Assembly (NCBI GenBank): GCA_963989385.1
Contig: OZ022499.1
Span: forward strand, 36,704,866 to 36,768,865
DNA: 64,000 nucleotides
Origin: Ctena decussata
Lineage: Eukaryota; Mollusca; Bivalvia; Lucinida; Lucinidae
Reading direction: 5' to 3'
Notes under the pieces: model-generated
Database searches by the model: none
What the model was told of the DNA's origin: nothing
Seen by the model: the letters and a program-made list of their open reading frames with translations, nothing else
Position numbers and translations under genes: made by a program
Part shown: one piece after another, positions 1-11,584 of the stretch
Layout of the letters: each line of letters starts with the position of its first letter
How positions within the stretch are numbered: position 1 is the first letter of the stretch

Positions 1-405
1 CATGATATATGTGTAGCCGACAAACGAAAAGATTCCTTATCAATACATGTCCACCCTAATAAATGTATGGCTAGGGTGACCTGACAGATAACAACAGGCT
101 AACAATTTATAAGTGCGCGGAATAACTACCTCCAATTCATTATTTTCTCATGTTTCCTGACTGGAATTTTACTTTAAAATGCTGATTAAAGTGAAAGATA
201 AGAATTTTAGTGGCGTCAATCAGCCTTTCATTCCATCAACTATTTATTTATTAGAATTGTCTTTATTTTTATACTGTCCCTGCTTCTTGGCTCCAGCACG
301 GTTTCGAAGAATGCGTTTTAAGTTTAATTGCTTTTTTATCACATTGTTTTTTTGTAGTTTGCCATGTAAATCCGGACTTCTGTTTTTTATGTTTTTTTTT
401 CTATA

Positions 406-408
<3 letters not shown>
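1..408. other. AT-rich non-coding stretch
   Basis: No gene, RNA or element end is recognisable here. Short open frames are low-complexity T-rich translations without family features. Confidence 0.6.

Positions 409-441
<33 letters not shown>
409..441. repeat. (GT)n microsatellite
   Basis: An uninterrupted GT dinucleotide run of about 16 units inside a T-rich stretch. Confidence 0.97.
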
Positions 442-442
<1 letters not shown>

Positions 443-1065
443 TTTGCGATCTTTTTTTTTCGCAAGCGTTTGTCTTTATTATTTTATTTTGTTGTTTTTT
501 CCTTCGCTCATATGTCATTAGCAAATGGTTGCATAATTTCATGTCAAACATTTCCTTTTCGTAACAAAACTTGTCTGTGCTGGCATATTGTTTCAGTTGG
601 ACTGATATAAGATTTAGTTTGGTGTCCTCACTTCAGTTCGCCATAAATTTCTTATAAAAAAGAGTCATATCGTCATTACATATGCGTATAAAACATAGAA
701 CAAAGAGCGTATTATTCTGCTTCGCCGCCGGTTAAATTTGAATAAAGACATCTTTATTATGATTATTATGTATTCCATTTTTAGTTTACGTATTCGAATC
801 TGTGTTTTGGCTGAACAGAGTGTGCAAACTAACTCCGATCTTAATGTTATTTGTATTTTGTCGTCGAAAGTTCGAATACATTCAAAACATTCTACAGCCA
901 ACCAAGCAGAATACATACACGCCTAATTGTAGTTGTCAAATTAATTGTCCCCTGTACATGTGTATAATGTTTGTGGATTTGTCTTTATACATGAATGTTT
1001 TATGTTTTAGATATAATGCCAGCTGTATATATATATATTTGGTGTTTGAGATGTGAAATTATCTC

Positions 1066-1117
1066 AATAAATCACATAAAAAATGTTGTAGTTGTGTTAT
1101 TGTTTGTATTGTTGTTA
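1066..1117 (+). promoter_or_regulatory. candidate polyadenylation signal with GT-rich downstream element
   Basis: AATAAA at 1066-1071 is followed, after an A-rich stretch, by a GT-rich segment (1084-1117). That is the expected order of a metazoan cleavage and polyadenylation site on the plus strand. No coding exon can be identified upstream, so it could end the 3' UTR of a gene lying outside the window or be a chance AT-rich match. The two-part arrangement is better than a bare AATAAA but is not proof of use. Confidence 0.3.
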
Positions 1118-1655
1118 TCAGAATTAGTATTATTTCATAAGAGCTGATCGTATTATCACAGACAAAATAAATAAGGGACATATCAGCTCTAGCCTAAGAC
1201 CTCAATTATCCACATGGTAATAAATTACAGGCCTGTAGTATATATTTACCCTGTACTTGTAGACGCTATTTTCGTAGGGAACATATATCAAGCGGTCCTG
1301 AGTAGTTTATTATCGGCACGCCAAGCTATGTCCCCGGCCGGTGATTTATTCTAATGTGTTTCGGCGCAAATCTGCAAAATTCCAGTGGTTTACGCTTAAA
1401 ATTAATGATTTGTGTTCATGTAAGTACTTCGTAAGTTTATGGGTATTAGTCACGAAATCAATTTCGTAAAAGCTGTATAAAATGTAAGCCAAAATGCAAT
1501 ACAGGACCGTATATAGGCACTCGCAACAAAGCACCAAGTAAACCAGTTTTTGAGACTGCACAGATATCTGTGTGACATCAGTATACTCGTATCCATAATG
1601 GCAAATATAAAGCTCGAACTACTGATATCTCAAAGTAATGAAATTTGCGGCAATG
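1118..1655. other. non-coding; small Tigger-like fragment near the end
   Basis: No gene is recognised. Around 1612-1640 the sequence ACTACTGATATCTCAAAG also occurs inside the pogo/Tigger-type MITE at 40.74 kb, so this is probably a remnant of that family. Confidence 0.45.
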
Positions 1656-1679
1656 CCCCCCCCCCCCCCCCCCCCCCCC
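1656..1679. repeat. poly-C tract (24 nt)
   Basis: An uninterrupted run of 24 C directly abutting the first copy of a ~125-bp direct repeat that begins at 1680. Confidence 0.95.
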
Positions 1680-1808
1680 AGCACCGGCCTATGCGGAACT
1701 GTAATGAAAAATTACTCTAAATGAACTCAATGGTCTCAAAGGACCAGAAAATATAAACCGCACTATGATGATGTACTGATGTACAGGGAGACGTTTAACG
1801 GCCGCCAC
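1680..1808 (+). repeat. direct repeat, copy 1 (partner at 2031)
   Basis: About 125 bp beginning AGCACCGGCCTA and ending GGCCGCCACAC. It is repeated in the same orientation at 2031-2155 with scattered substitutions and small indels. Shared blocks include AAAGGACCAGAAAATATAA and the ATGATGATGTAC segment. It is either a diverged local duplication or two copies of an unclassified repeat. Confidence 0.85.
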
Positions 1809-2030
1809 ACGGCACAACACGAGCAGCAGTGAAGAGAAATGATGATGAACGGGGAGCCGTTCTATGACCGATACACCATCAGCAGCAATGAAGATAAATA
1901 AATGGAGCCCTTGCAAGCAAGCAAGGAATAGTTTTGACATTATATGCCAAAGAAAAGAAAAAAGCAGACGCGGGTTGATTTAGTCTGTACATGATCAGTA
2001 ATAATATATGCGACACTGGCCACGACCCCT

Positions 2031-2155
2031 AGCACCGGCCTAAGCAGAACTCAGTTTTATAAAATTATTCTAAATAAACACAATGATCCTAAAGGACCAG
2101 AAAATATAATCTGCACAATGATGATGTACCCAGGGACGTCTTACGGCCGCCACAC
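2031..2155 (+). repeat. direct repeat, copy 2 (partner at 1680)
   Basis: Second copy of the repeat at 1680-1808, about 350 bp downstream. The copies align end to end from AGCACCGGCCTA to GGCCGCCACAC, so the duplicated unit is well bounded. No terminal inverted repeats or target duplication were found. Confidence 0.85.
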
Positions 2156-3609
2156 ATGCAGACATAGGACAATTTCAGGAGTAGTCGCAATTGTGCACGT
2201 ATTATCTATTATTGGCCTATTTCGAGGGATCTGACAACTACTAAATACATGAAACAAACATATACTAAAATAAATTCAACAACTATCGCCCATGAAAACA
2301 GCGAGAACATGACAAAAGATGATGCTTTAATTTTGTCGGGAGTCTGCAAAAAGGCGAAACAGACTTTTTTTATTTACGAACTGATATAGACCACTTTATT
2401 GTTGTTTTAAGAGACCACCAAATTCATTTCTGTCATAGACAGCTGCTAAACACAGTGAATTCATTGCATGATGTGATGAATTTTGTCAGTTAGTTGCGCC
2501 ACCCATAAATCTCAACCTGGTTTTGTTTAATTAGTTAACGCCAATCAACAAGTCTCGTGATGTCCATATATTTTACTGCTGTCTCGTCAAAACTTGAAAG
2601 GCCTGTAAATTTTTAGCCCATGATCAAAGAAGAAAACTGAAAAATTAAGTATGTGTATATTTTATTCAAGTTTATATATTGCTTCTTCCAGTCTATTTAT
2701 GGAATAAGTGGATACAATATTTCTTTCTTCAATATGATTATTGCATGCAATTTGGTGTTGTATTTTATTAGAAAATCAATTGTCTTTGCTTGAAGTAATA
2801 AACGAAGTATTTCTTAAACAACACTGATTACACAGCAATATAACGCTGATAGCAGGAGAATACTCTAATAATCAGAAAGAAGACCGTTCGGTATTAATGT
2901 ATAAAACTTACAACTATTTTACTAATCCTCATTAAATGCAAAAACTAGGTCGTACGTTTTATATTATTCTGTACAAACATTTGATAGGTATCATGCAAAA
3001 GTAAACGTGACTTGAAGCCTCTTTCCACGCGACACAACCCATTTACTGAAGACGGACAAACGTTTTCGTCAGTAAGTGAAGTTGCCGTTTAAATCAATGT
3101 ATATTCAAAAGTTCACCAGATATATGCAAATTGGTTTCTGCAACAAACAAGTACTACAGGAAATTCGGTTAGTTTACTATTATTTTGTATCAACAGTTTT
3201 TAATAAAAATAAAATCAAAACTGCCACTTTTCAGTGGTCAACGGGAATCAAGATTTAAAAAAAAATTACATTCATTTCAAACACGTTAACTCCTATACTA
3301 AACATAGAATCATCATAATATTTCATTTTATATTGCCGTTTGCAATTCGCTTTTTATCCCTACAAGTTCATTGCATAACCTTTAAAAACTTTGCGACGGT
3401 ATCTTTTTCTAAAAATAATTTAAATGACGACGTCACTTTGTGACAAATACGTTTGTCCACCTACTGTATATACCATCAAGTTGTTGTATTTGTTTAAGGT
3501 TGGCCTCAAGTAAGGGTAGCTTGTTGCTAAATATAAAGGTCTTTACTATGATTATAATAATTATATTTGTTAGTAGTACTAACATATATTTTCACTTTTT
3601 GTTGCCAAC
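2156..3609. other. non-coding stretch
   Basis: AT-rich. The open frames of 60-73 codons here are low complexity and have no recognisable domain. Nothing further seen. Confidence 0.55.
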
Positions 3610-3611
3610 TA

Positions 3612-4348
3612 CTCTCTTGTTGAGGCACTCCAGCAAGTGGTTTTTCGAAGTTTATACTTAAAGGATAAAGAAACAGCAAATTCCACTTACATGGTTCAAT
3701 TTACTACCATTTCTCGTAGTCAGATTTGTCCAGTAGAGTTTTTGAAATTCATTGCCATGCTCTCAAGCTTCGAAAGTAATCTCTTGCAATGTATTTTTTT
3801 CATTTTCATAATGGCCGCCTAGGAATGACCCAGTATTGCTGTAGGGGTGGCATGTTTCAAGCACATTCTTGAAAATTACCATTTCATATAAAATTAACAT
3901 GAAATCAGTTCAGAAGAATTTATGCTTATATCTTATAGCAGTTATTTTCATAAGTAATATCTTTTTGGAAAACAAAAAGATGCATAAGTGTAGCTGACAC
4001 TGCAAACAACCCTTTGCTGAAATGGTCATATTCCAAAACAGATCAGGTGATTAGTGATGACATCATTTCTGTTGTGATGTCACAATGGGTGGTTCCCAGC
4101 TTTATTAAAATTAAAATGAACCTCATCAAAGGCTGGAAACCAGAAGGAATATTTTTACTATTGGAAAACCCACCTCAAAACAAAAAATGATAAAAATAGA
4201 CAAAAGAGGTCATGCAATATGCCGCAAGTCAGTATTTAGCTACGAGAAATGGTTTTGGGTATGTTAAACCTAAAATTTTGATAATTAAGCATCTTTAATG
4301 AAAAAAGTTCCACTAAAAACCACTTGCTGGAGTGCCTCAACAAGAGAG
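3612..4348. mobile_element. 737-bp mariner-like non-autonomous element with TA duplication
   Basis: The ends are near-perfect inverted repeats of about 35 bp beginning CTCTCTTGTTGAGGCACTCC, at 3612-3645 and its complement at 4315-4348. The element is flanked by TA at 3610-3611 and 4349-4350. A second, subterminal inverted pair (TACCATTTCTCGTAG near 3705, complement near 4240) lies inside. TA duplication with these ends fits the Tc1/mariner superfamily. No transposase frame is present, so the copy depends on an element elsewhere. Confidence 0.82.
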
Positions 4349-4350
4349 TA

Positions 4351-4746
4351 ATTAAACGCCTTCCATTCTACATCGAAATTAAAAATTCAAGTTTCTGCAA
4401 ACTACAAGACAAAATATAACTAAGCAATTCGACTCTTATGTGTATAAAGCATATTTTTGCACATCTTTTTCTTTTTATTAAAATAAACTGAAGTTTGGAT
4501 AGGCTATTTTCAGGAGTTTTATAAGAACTTCAGTACTTAATTTTTCTCGGCACAGCCGAGTATAATTTCATTTTTGTTCTACATTTCACAAGATTTCATC
4601 GGTCAAATAACGCGTATGTCAAAATTTAGCCGATAATAGCAGATAGTCAAAACTTTCTTTTTTTCGGTAGATCTACTTTCGATTTCTACCTTCGGTTTAA
4701 TACACGCAAACAAACATTGCATCATGTTGGTAACTGTTTTGGAATC
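4351..4746. other. non-coding stretch with one small hairpin
   Basis: A perfect 6-bp stem CTCGGC-ACA-GCCGAG lies at 4546-4560. No gene or element boundary is otherwise seen. Confidence 0.55.
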
Positions 4747-4816
4747 AGGTCAATCTCAAGATTGACCGCGGTCCATATTGGAATTCCAAATTGGACAGCT
4801 CAATCTTGAGATAGGT
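4747..4816. repeat. compound palindrome
   Basis: The perfect palindrome GTCAATCTCAAGATTGAC is followed by TTGGAATTCCAA and then by CTCAATCTTGAGAT, the inverted form of the first arm. The segment can fold in more than one way. It looks like the core of an old foldback element, but no ends are identified. Confidence 0.6.
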
Positions 4817-5109
4817 TATTGTTGCTACCCAGTGTCAAAATTACGGTTGCGGGTGCCTACCGACATAGCGCACTTAAGTCATATTCCTGAAAGTTATTGT
4901 CAACTCTTCACCTAGAAAGATTTTCCTATACTTACCAAATGTATGAGTCGAATGACAGTGCTATGATTTGTCCGTACATTTGATGAACCTTAATTTATAA
5001 GTAGGGTTTGAATTGCGCGTGTATCAGGAGTGTGTTTATTAATACCCAGTGGACTCTCCCATCCTTATCAAATGGATTAGTCCATTTGTCAATTAAGGGG
5101 TGTCTGGTT

Positions 5110-5213
5110 TAGTTTATTTTTATCATTTTTTTATTTTATTTTATTTATTTTTTTATTTTTATTTTATAAAAAATTTATTTTCAGTGGGTGACCCAATTAG
5201 CTAAAAGCCACTC
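5110..5213 (-). mobile_element. LINE-like 3' tail fragment (minus strand)
   Basis: Read on the minus strand, 5213-5175 gives GGCTTTTAGCTAATTGGGTC and then a CACCCACTGAAAATAAA block running into an A/T-rich tail. The same ~39-bp block ends in a (TTA)n tail at 53.05 kb on the plus strand. A shared 3' end followed by a simple-sequence tail is typical of non-LTR retrotransposons or SINEs that use their 3' ends. No coding sequence remains here. Confidence 0.55.
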
Positions 5214-5294
5214 TTCCTTTAGGCACACTTAACATCATATGTACGAATCAAATATACCGCATATCAAATATGAAAATACAACATACACTTGTGT

Positions 5295-5357
5295 CTAGTG
5301 TAGACCCTGAGCAAACGCAGTGTGTTGCGGCGTCTGATCTTGGTCTGCACTGTTTGC
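5295..5357. repeat. ~65-bp hairpin family, copy a
   Basis: The arms AGTGTAGACC (5297-5306) and GGTCTGCACT (5342-5351) pair, and the right end carries the family terminus CACTGTTTGCC. The left terminus has lost the CAAAC end. The core contains GCGGCGTCTGA, as in the copy at 17.95 kb. Confidence 0.7.
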
Positions 5358-5599
5358 CTGTCTCTTATTTATAGGACACTAAGCACTAATAGGTTAATTA
5401 AGGACTATCACAGAAAATGAGTCATGCCTACTAAAATTGTAATGTTGGTTCGGAAAAATGAAGAAGCACTGCCTCGTATATTAAGACAAAGTGCCAAAAC
5501 TTTTCATTGAATACCCATAAAGATTAACGAAGGAAATGAAGCAGGGACGTTATTGTTCGAAAACACTCTGTATACCCAAAAAGCTTTAACACATCCATT

Positions 5600-5839
5600 T
5601 CACAAATCATTGTTTCTTTGCGTGGAATAAAAGCTTCTTGAGTCTAAAACTGCCGATAAAAAGTAAAATCGTTCAGAAAGGTCCATTTCCAAATTGCCAA
5701 AGTAATTTTTTTGTCTGGTTCTCATGTCTGTGGTGTTAAAATTCCGTTGTAAACAAATAAGAATTTCCAAGAATCTTGAACATGGTACCGGCAGGCCAAT
5801 TTGCTGGAGTAGGTCGCTCAAGCTTGGTAAAAAACGCAA
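5600..5839 (-). pseudogene. possible hAT-type transposase fragment
   Basis: A 79-codon open frame on the minus strand. Its second half, with NLEMDLSERFYFLSAVLDS, resembles the region of hAT/ZBED transposases where a (R)F..LE segment is followed by a hydrophobic stretch and LDPRFK; here the motif reads LDSRSF. No BED finger, catalytic acidic residues or hATC dimerisation region can be located around it, and no element ends are seen. The frame could be a decayed exon-sized remnant or chance. Confidence 0.3.
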
Positions 5840-6980
5840 TTAGTGGAATGTACTTCTTGGTGTGAATGTCGAATAACGATGCGGGTCTCGTACCGCGTTG
5901 CAGCGTCATCAATCATGGCTAAACAGACATGACGCCGAGAAACGCACATGGCATCGTCAATCATCCCCGGTTATCTCCCGTCATAGCTTGGCAAATTGCC
6001 TAAATGCTTGGAAGTGCTAATCACTGCCAATTTACTTCAAGATCAGTAACTATGCCTTCAACAGTCTCTTACAGATCTTGAAAATCCGCCGCTGTTTTCA
6101 CACATATCTACATGAATTCTTAATCGCTGGGTTACCGTATTTATTCCAACAAATTCCACGTGATCACTGCAATTTAAAAGGGACGGTTGTTCCGATACTT
6201 CAAATAGGTAACATGTTATATTTGTAGAACCTGCCATGGAAACCTTTTTTGAAACAGCTTAATCGTGACTTTAACCGACAATATGTAGTAAAATAAAACA
6301 AATTCCAGAGGAATTTTTTTTTATTTATTTTTCAAACACAGGGTACAACTACAGTTTCATACTAAACACGTATTTGAAGTATTTAGACTAGTCAACGAGC
6401 AAGAAATATATATATCCCCCGATGCCATGGAAGCATGAACACGACGGGCCACGTGCAAAGTAAGTGACGCCCAAGGCGGCGTTCACGTTAACTTCGCACA
6501 TGACCCCTCGCGCCCATTGCCCCACGAACATCGGGAAAATGAAATCCATCTCTCAACCAAATGAAAGTAAGTTATATATAACTTTGCACATAACCTTTTG
6601 GTTAATACTTCCATGAACTTCGGAAAAATGAAATCGTCTCTTATAATCACATTTATTTTTAGAACTATTCTGAACATCAATTTCGATCTTTAAGAAAACC
6701 TGTCACTTACCAATGGGTAAGTCGCGTACATCGAGCGGCCATCTCCATGACGTAGCCTCAAATATAACGTTACAACAGTCAATGGCATCGCTTGTCAACA
6801 CGTGACATTACGTACCAACGACGTCGCGTGACCGATTATTGTTCATGAAACTATGAACACTATTTCTCAAAAAAGGGTCTTCTAAGGCACTTCAAAGAAA
6901 AAATATTTAGAAATGAATGGACCACAAATGGTCGAACAGTATATAATTGCAACTCCTCACGAGCAAGGATATAGAGGATA
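5840..6980. other. non-coding; diverged ~100-bp tandem duplication at 6.46-6.65 kb
   Basis: Two adjacent diverged copies share the order AAAGTAAGT, TCGCACATGACC or TTGCACATAACC, then GAACATCGGGAAAATGAAATC or GAACTTCGGAAAAATGAAATC. Nothing else is recognised. Confidence 0.5.
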
Positions 6981-7128
6981 TTTGACCCCTTCAGTGTAAG
7001 ATCGACTTCTATTTCACCGAATGAACACCAAAAGCAGTATTTTCACGAGTGGCGAAGCCACGAATAAAAATACCACTTTTGGTGTTTATGAGTGAAACAA
7101 AAATCCATCTTACACTGAGAAAGTCAAA
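6981..7128. mobile_element. 148-bp foldback element
   Basis: The ends TTTGAC at 6981 and GTCAAA at 7123-7128 are complementary. The arms continue through TCAGTGTAAGAT and ATCTTACACTGA, then ACACCAAAAG and CTTTTGGTGT, to a central hairpin GTGGCGAAGCCAC. The centre TTTTCACGAGTGGCGAAGCCAC resembles the centre of the foldback at 45.38-45.52 kb. No coding capacity. Exact ends and target duplication are not clear. Confidence 0.7.
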
Positions 7129-8264
7129 TGTTCTATTTCTTTTATGCTTGAAAATCGCAATAATTATGTTTACTCAAAGGCGTCAGCCATCACGACAGAA
7201 ACACAACTTTTTTCTAGCCGTTTTATGTCAAATTTGATGCTTCCAGCGTGTTTTTTTGGGTTTGTTATTGGTTATAAACAAAGTTTGCAACTGATAAATA
7301 GCCTCAAACACCATCTTGATAAACGGATCTCAAAAAATTTGCCAAAACAGAATGCAAAATTCCAGAGGAATTTGTACAACGTTTGGGACAAGAACTCTGC
7401 AAGCATATAGCAATGTTATGGAGAAAAACTCTGTAAGAGTATAGCTTCCGTTCTAATGCCGAATCTTTTATGTACATATGTGAAAAACCGAAATACAAAC
7501 GTTTGTACGATAGGTCTCCCATGGCCTGTTAAGATGGCATTTGGGTACCTTTTTGTCTCCTAGAAAACAGTGGACGTTACGTTTATTAGAGATGGGGCGT
7601 TTGTGATAACGACTAGGTAGATCTTGCCTGGCTCGTGCCTGCCTGTCAATTTCAAGTACTAAACTATGGTTTTCTTTATTAACAACTGCTCTATCATTTG
7701 CACCCCAACAAAAATTCAGTGACATACATATACGCAATGAACATATATAAAGTCTAAATATAATACAGTACACTGTATATGCCGATGAATTTCAGCAGTT
7801 AATTATTAATAATACATTATAAAAAAGAAAAAGAAAACAACATTTATATAAACTAACAATCTAAATGAATCCCGGCGCAAACTCTAAAGCAAAGAAAGAG
7901 GAATAGAACACGACAACGCGCGATTTACAAATTCGTGTAAAACTATTCGTATTCGTTTGTACATTGGAACATTAGCAACATAAGCAACTGTTTGGACCCA
8001 TAAACAAAACCAATGGCAGAAATTTAAACTTTGAATTTAAATTGATAGCAACATCACAATAATAATTCAATATTTTATTATTATAAAATATATTATATAA
8101 TATATACAATTCAACAATATTTTACTAGGTGTTTAAGTCATGCTTTAGGGCTTATAACTAGCCTTTCCATTTTTTTTCCACGAAGGAAAGCATACAAACA
8201 TGACGCTTAAGCAAAAAAAAAAAAAAACGGTCATCACGAAAAGGTCCGTATTTAATTCAGTTAG
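7129..8264. other. non-coding stretch
   Basis: AT-rich, with AT palindromes near 8.08-8.10 kb and a poly-A run near 8.21 kb. The 101-codon minus-strand frame at 7468-7773 shows no domain features and is not called. Confidence 0.55.
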
Positions 8265-8793
8265 CAGCCTCGGAACTAGGGGTTGGGCTTTGGGGCTTCA
8301 GCCCCGCCATCTTGACCTCTGAGTTATGTATAATATGTAGACCTCCAGAAAATAAGGAGTATCTGATGACAGTTTGAGATTGTTTACCCATGAAATAAGA
8401 TTAAAATATATGTTGTGACATCTCATTACAATCGCCTCGGCGAGGCGATTCTAATGAGATATCACAACATATATTTCAAGGGCGAGGCGATTCTAATGAG
8501 ATATCACAACATATATTTCAAGGGCGAGGCGATTCTAATGAGATATCACAACATATATTTCAAGGGCGAGGCGATTCAAATGAGATATCACAACATATAT
8601 TTCAAGGCAGAAAAAAACATGATCAAAATTCTCATCAAACTGATTCCTAATTATGTCATATATTTTCAAGCGCCCCCCCCCCCCACACCCCACTTGCCCA
8701 GCTCCGCCTCCCCCACACATACATCTCGGTGCCTCCCAGCCTTACCAGTTATCCAGAGCCCCACCAGAACATGGTGGTCTGGATCCGGGCCTG
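8265..8793 (-). mobile_element. 529-bp hAT-like MITE, copy 1, 5-bp duplication GTTAG
   Basis: The element starts CAGCCTCGGAA and ends CCGGGCCTG and is flanked by perfect 5-bp direct repeats GTTAG (8260-8264 and 8794-8798). A second copy lies in the opposite orientation at 36326-36704, which defines both ends independently. CAG-type termini with a 5-bp duplication fit a hAT subgroup, though the 11-bp ends are degenerate here. The interior holds a palindrome whose right arm is amplified into four 42-bp repeats (8439-8606), which makes this copy 150 bp longer than its sibling. It is C-rich near its right end and encodes no transposase. Confidence 0.85.
8439..8606 (+). repeat. four tandem 42-bp repeats inside the MITE
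   Basis: Units start at 8439, 8481, 8523 and 8565 with GGCGAGGCGATTC and are almost identical; the fourth reads TTCAAATG for TTCTAATG. The upstream arm (8404-8438) is the complement of one unit, so the amplification happened on one side of a palindrome. Because 42 is divisible by three, the repeats create a spurious open frame that repeats one 14-residue segment. Confidence 0.95.
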
Positions 8794-8798
8794 GTTAG

Positions 8799-11493
8799 AT
8801 ACTTTCTCTTCTGACTGACGACACAATCTAAAACCTTCTACGTATTCTATGTGTACATTACACAAAATGCCTAAAACTGTGACGATTCAAAATTCTTTGT
8901 CTCGACTTTTTGTCTTAGTGTGAACAAAATTTTATTCAACATACTGAGCAAATATGAACAATACAATCTCAGAAGAACAATAACTCTATACAGTAGCTTG
9001 AAAGGGATTCAGAAGAAAGTCTACGACTTATATAATCTGTATCCCACTGTTACTGTATAAAATGTTATAAATAACAAGTGATTTGAAGTATGCTATATCC
9101 AAAGTTAAAGTCTGTAAATGATTTATCAAACAGTAATCATATCTAGAGAAAGCTAATGCTCTGTAAGAACACTTTCTGGGTGTTATAACTAGCTTGCTTT
9201 GTATGTGTTGTCTCTAGCCTACACAAATTTAACTTAAGAGTTTGATTTTTTCAACACAATCCATAAATATATTTAGGAAAATGATACGTCAGAAATAAAA
9301 AAAAAACTCAAACTTAGCAATATGTACACTAATGAGCTATGCGGATTTAAGTCACCTATGCTCAGCTAAGTAAGTACTCACCTAATTCGACTTTTATGAT
9401 GAATAAAAAAAACAATACTGCATGGAACTATTTATTCTAGTCACAAAGAAGAGTTTTTTTCTTTATTTTTTTTTCTTGTTTTTAAATACATGTAAAAGCA
9501 AAACTTTATTGTAGTTTGAATATCATACCTAATGAATATGATTATTACCCATGGGATACATATTGGCTCTGTCCCCCTACACCTTATCTGTAACGCCTCT
9601 TCAGCTGGATAACATCCTTCTAACTTCCAGGAGAATTACCATTTGCACACAGCTCTGGTCTGAAAAATATAGAAACAAAACTGACAGACCTAAAACCATG
9701 CTCGATCATGCCGTTTGTGAAAGATAAAATTTTAGTTTTAGATACATTTTGTATCTAGCTGTTTCATCTCTCCATATTTGTTTAGCATTATGTCCATTAT
9801 TGTTTGCACGAAATCATATTAAGATGTACGGGCTTGAGGGACAATGAAGTGTCTAGGAATTTTTTTTTTCTTTTAATTTTTCTCTTTTTATGGTTTAATC
9901 AGCGAGTTAAGCAAGAGAGATGCAGTGTATATTGATCCGTATAATAACAATAATAAAGACTAGATTTTAAACAAGGTAAGTCTACCATACAACAAACAGT
10001 TAAAGCCAAAGTATCGAACTGCTTGTCTATCGGCCAGTGTTCGAAGTTTGATTTCGCGTTCGGCCGGAAAAATAAGAACTCTCTAAAGCTGGATAACTTA
10101 TGTGTCTTTCTTTTGTAACCGCATTAAGGTATAAGAAAACTGGAAATATTCATTGGAAAATGTCACAGGCTGACGATACCCAATGTGATAGTTAAAACAG
10201 GTTGAGCTTATACATGTTTAAAATCCGGTTAAAAAATGGTTAGAACACCATGACTAGACAGACTATCTCTCATGATGACGTTTATCAATTGCAAAAAAAG
10301 ACGGAAAAGGTAAATGAATGCATATAGTTTTTTTTTGCGATCCTCAGGCATGGTTTTGTACGAAGGTGAGATTTTCTATGTAGAAAATAATCCTGATATA
10401 CATAAGGAGAGGTAGAGTTGACCGGCATAATTGCAATTTAATCTAATGAGTTTTATATTTCGTTTCTTTTTCATATACAATCCTCGTACCAAAACTATCA
10501 GAACACTGTTACAGTTTTGGTTGCCTTTCATAACCTTTTTATTCAGGTATACGACGAGGCGTTCTCCTCTTGAATGACCCTTATGTCTCAACCTGTGTTG
10601 AGGAAATCCCCTATAAGATGACTTGTACGTACCAAAACAATCCTAAAAATGTAGATCCGTCTTCTAAAACGGATCTGGGTATAAGGGTTATTTTAGAAGG
10701 GACAAAACTCTCGCCTCATTACCAAATGAATATGGTGCCCTGGAGGGGCGTGCTTTTAGCACTTCAAATGCATTTTAAGTAGCATAATGTAATTTCTTAT
10801 TATTTTGCTGATCCTGAACAAAGTTATTTGGTGAGTTAAATACTCGACAGACACAGAGAGGTGACATGCTTTTGTAATTTTAGTATGAAAACGTGTGCTC
10901 TCTATAACTTTACAACCGTTGCAGATATTCTCACGAAACATGGTAGAAATGATCAGCGAATAAGAACCATAACTTAACCCAAAGTTTTGATGAGGGGATG
11001 AAGAGGGGAGGGGCGGTTCAGTTGCTTGCTTTGACAGGTATAATTGGAGACGTTACACAAGTAAGTAAACAATAAGTTATGAACGAAGGGATTATTTTCA
11101 ACACATTATCATCAGGTACAGGCCAGTTCATTCACTATTCTAATTTTATCTTTCAGTCCACGGCTGCTGACCTGAAAAAACTTCACCCAGAATGGTGGTG
11201 GTACTAGAATAAGATGGAGGGACATCCAACTACTTCATTGCTGCAAATGTGTGCGCATATATGCAGGAAATGAAATACTGAGTATGACTATTGTGTTGGT
11301 CTTTTACTTAAAAAAAGTTCAGAAACTATTGCATTCCAAGGTGATGCATTGCAGGTGTTTAACGTTTTCAGGATCAGTGGATACAGTAGTTAAACAAGAC
11401 AGTAAAAAGACAAGGGAGAGTGCGAAACCTTAAATCACGAATGGTGGAGAATAGATTTTTATAGATTTATATACTCAAGGACTTTAAAAACGC
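8799..11493. other. non-coding stretch
   Basis: No gene recognised. A small hairpin with stem AGATCCGT/ACGGATCT sits near 10653-10676. Around 10.01-10.07 kb a degenerate tRNA-like 3' half may be an old SINE head but is too decayed to call. Confidence 0.5.
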
Positions 11494-11502
11494 CTCACCA
11501 GA
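11494..11502 (+). repeat. target-site duplication CTCACCAGA, left
   Basis: Nine bases identical to 15107-15115, immediately outside the inverted ends of the 3.6-kb Foldback element. Confidence 0.92.
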
Positions 11503-11509
11503 ATGTTCG

Positions 11510-11583
11510 TGAAGTTGGCTGCCAGTTGCCAGTTGCCATTTGCCTATTCAATCGGCAATTGGCAAATGACAGCTAACTTCACA
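11510..11583. repeat. terminal hairpin of Foldback element, left
   Basis: GTGAAGTTGGCTGCC and GGCAAATGACAGC plus AACTTCAC fold back on each other. The same hairpin, inverted, forms the right end (15026-15099). The terminal module is therefore a palindrome placed at each end of a larger palindrome. Confidence 0.85.
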
Positions 11584-11584
11584 T

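Noticed and set aside
8415..8798. 127-codon frame with a repeated 14-residue segment
   Set aside because: Produced by four 42-bp DNA repeats inside the hAT-like MITE; the remainder is translation of a C-rich tract.
9003..9024. Shared ~21-bp word with 31.41 kb (AAAGGGATTCAGAAGAAAGT)
   Set aside because: Flanks do not match and there is no second supporting feature; too short to define a repeat family.
9997..10075. tRNA-like 3' half
   Set aside because: Box B is too degenerate and box A cannot be placed; could be a decayed SINE but not supportable.
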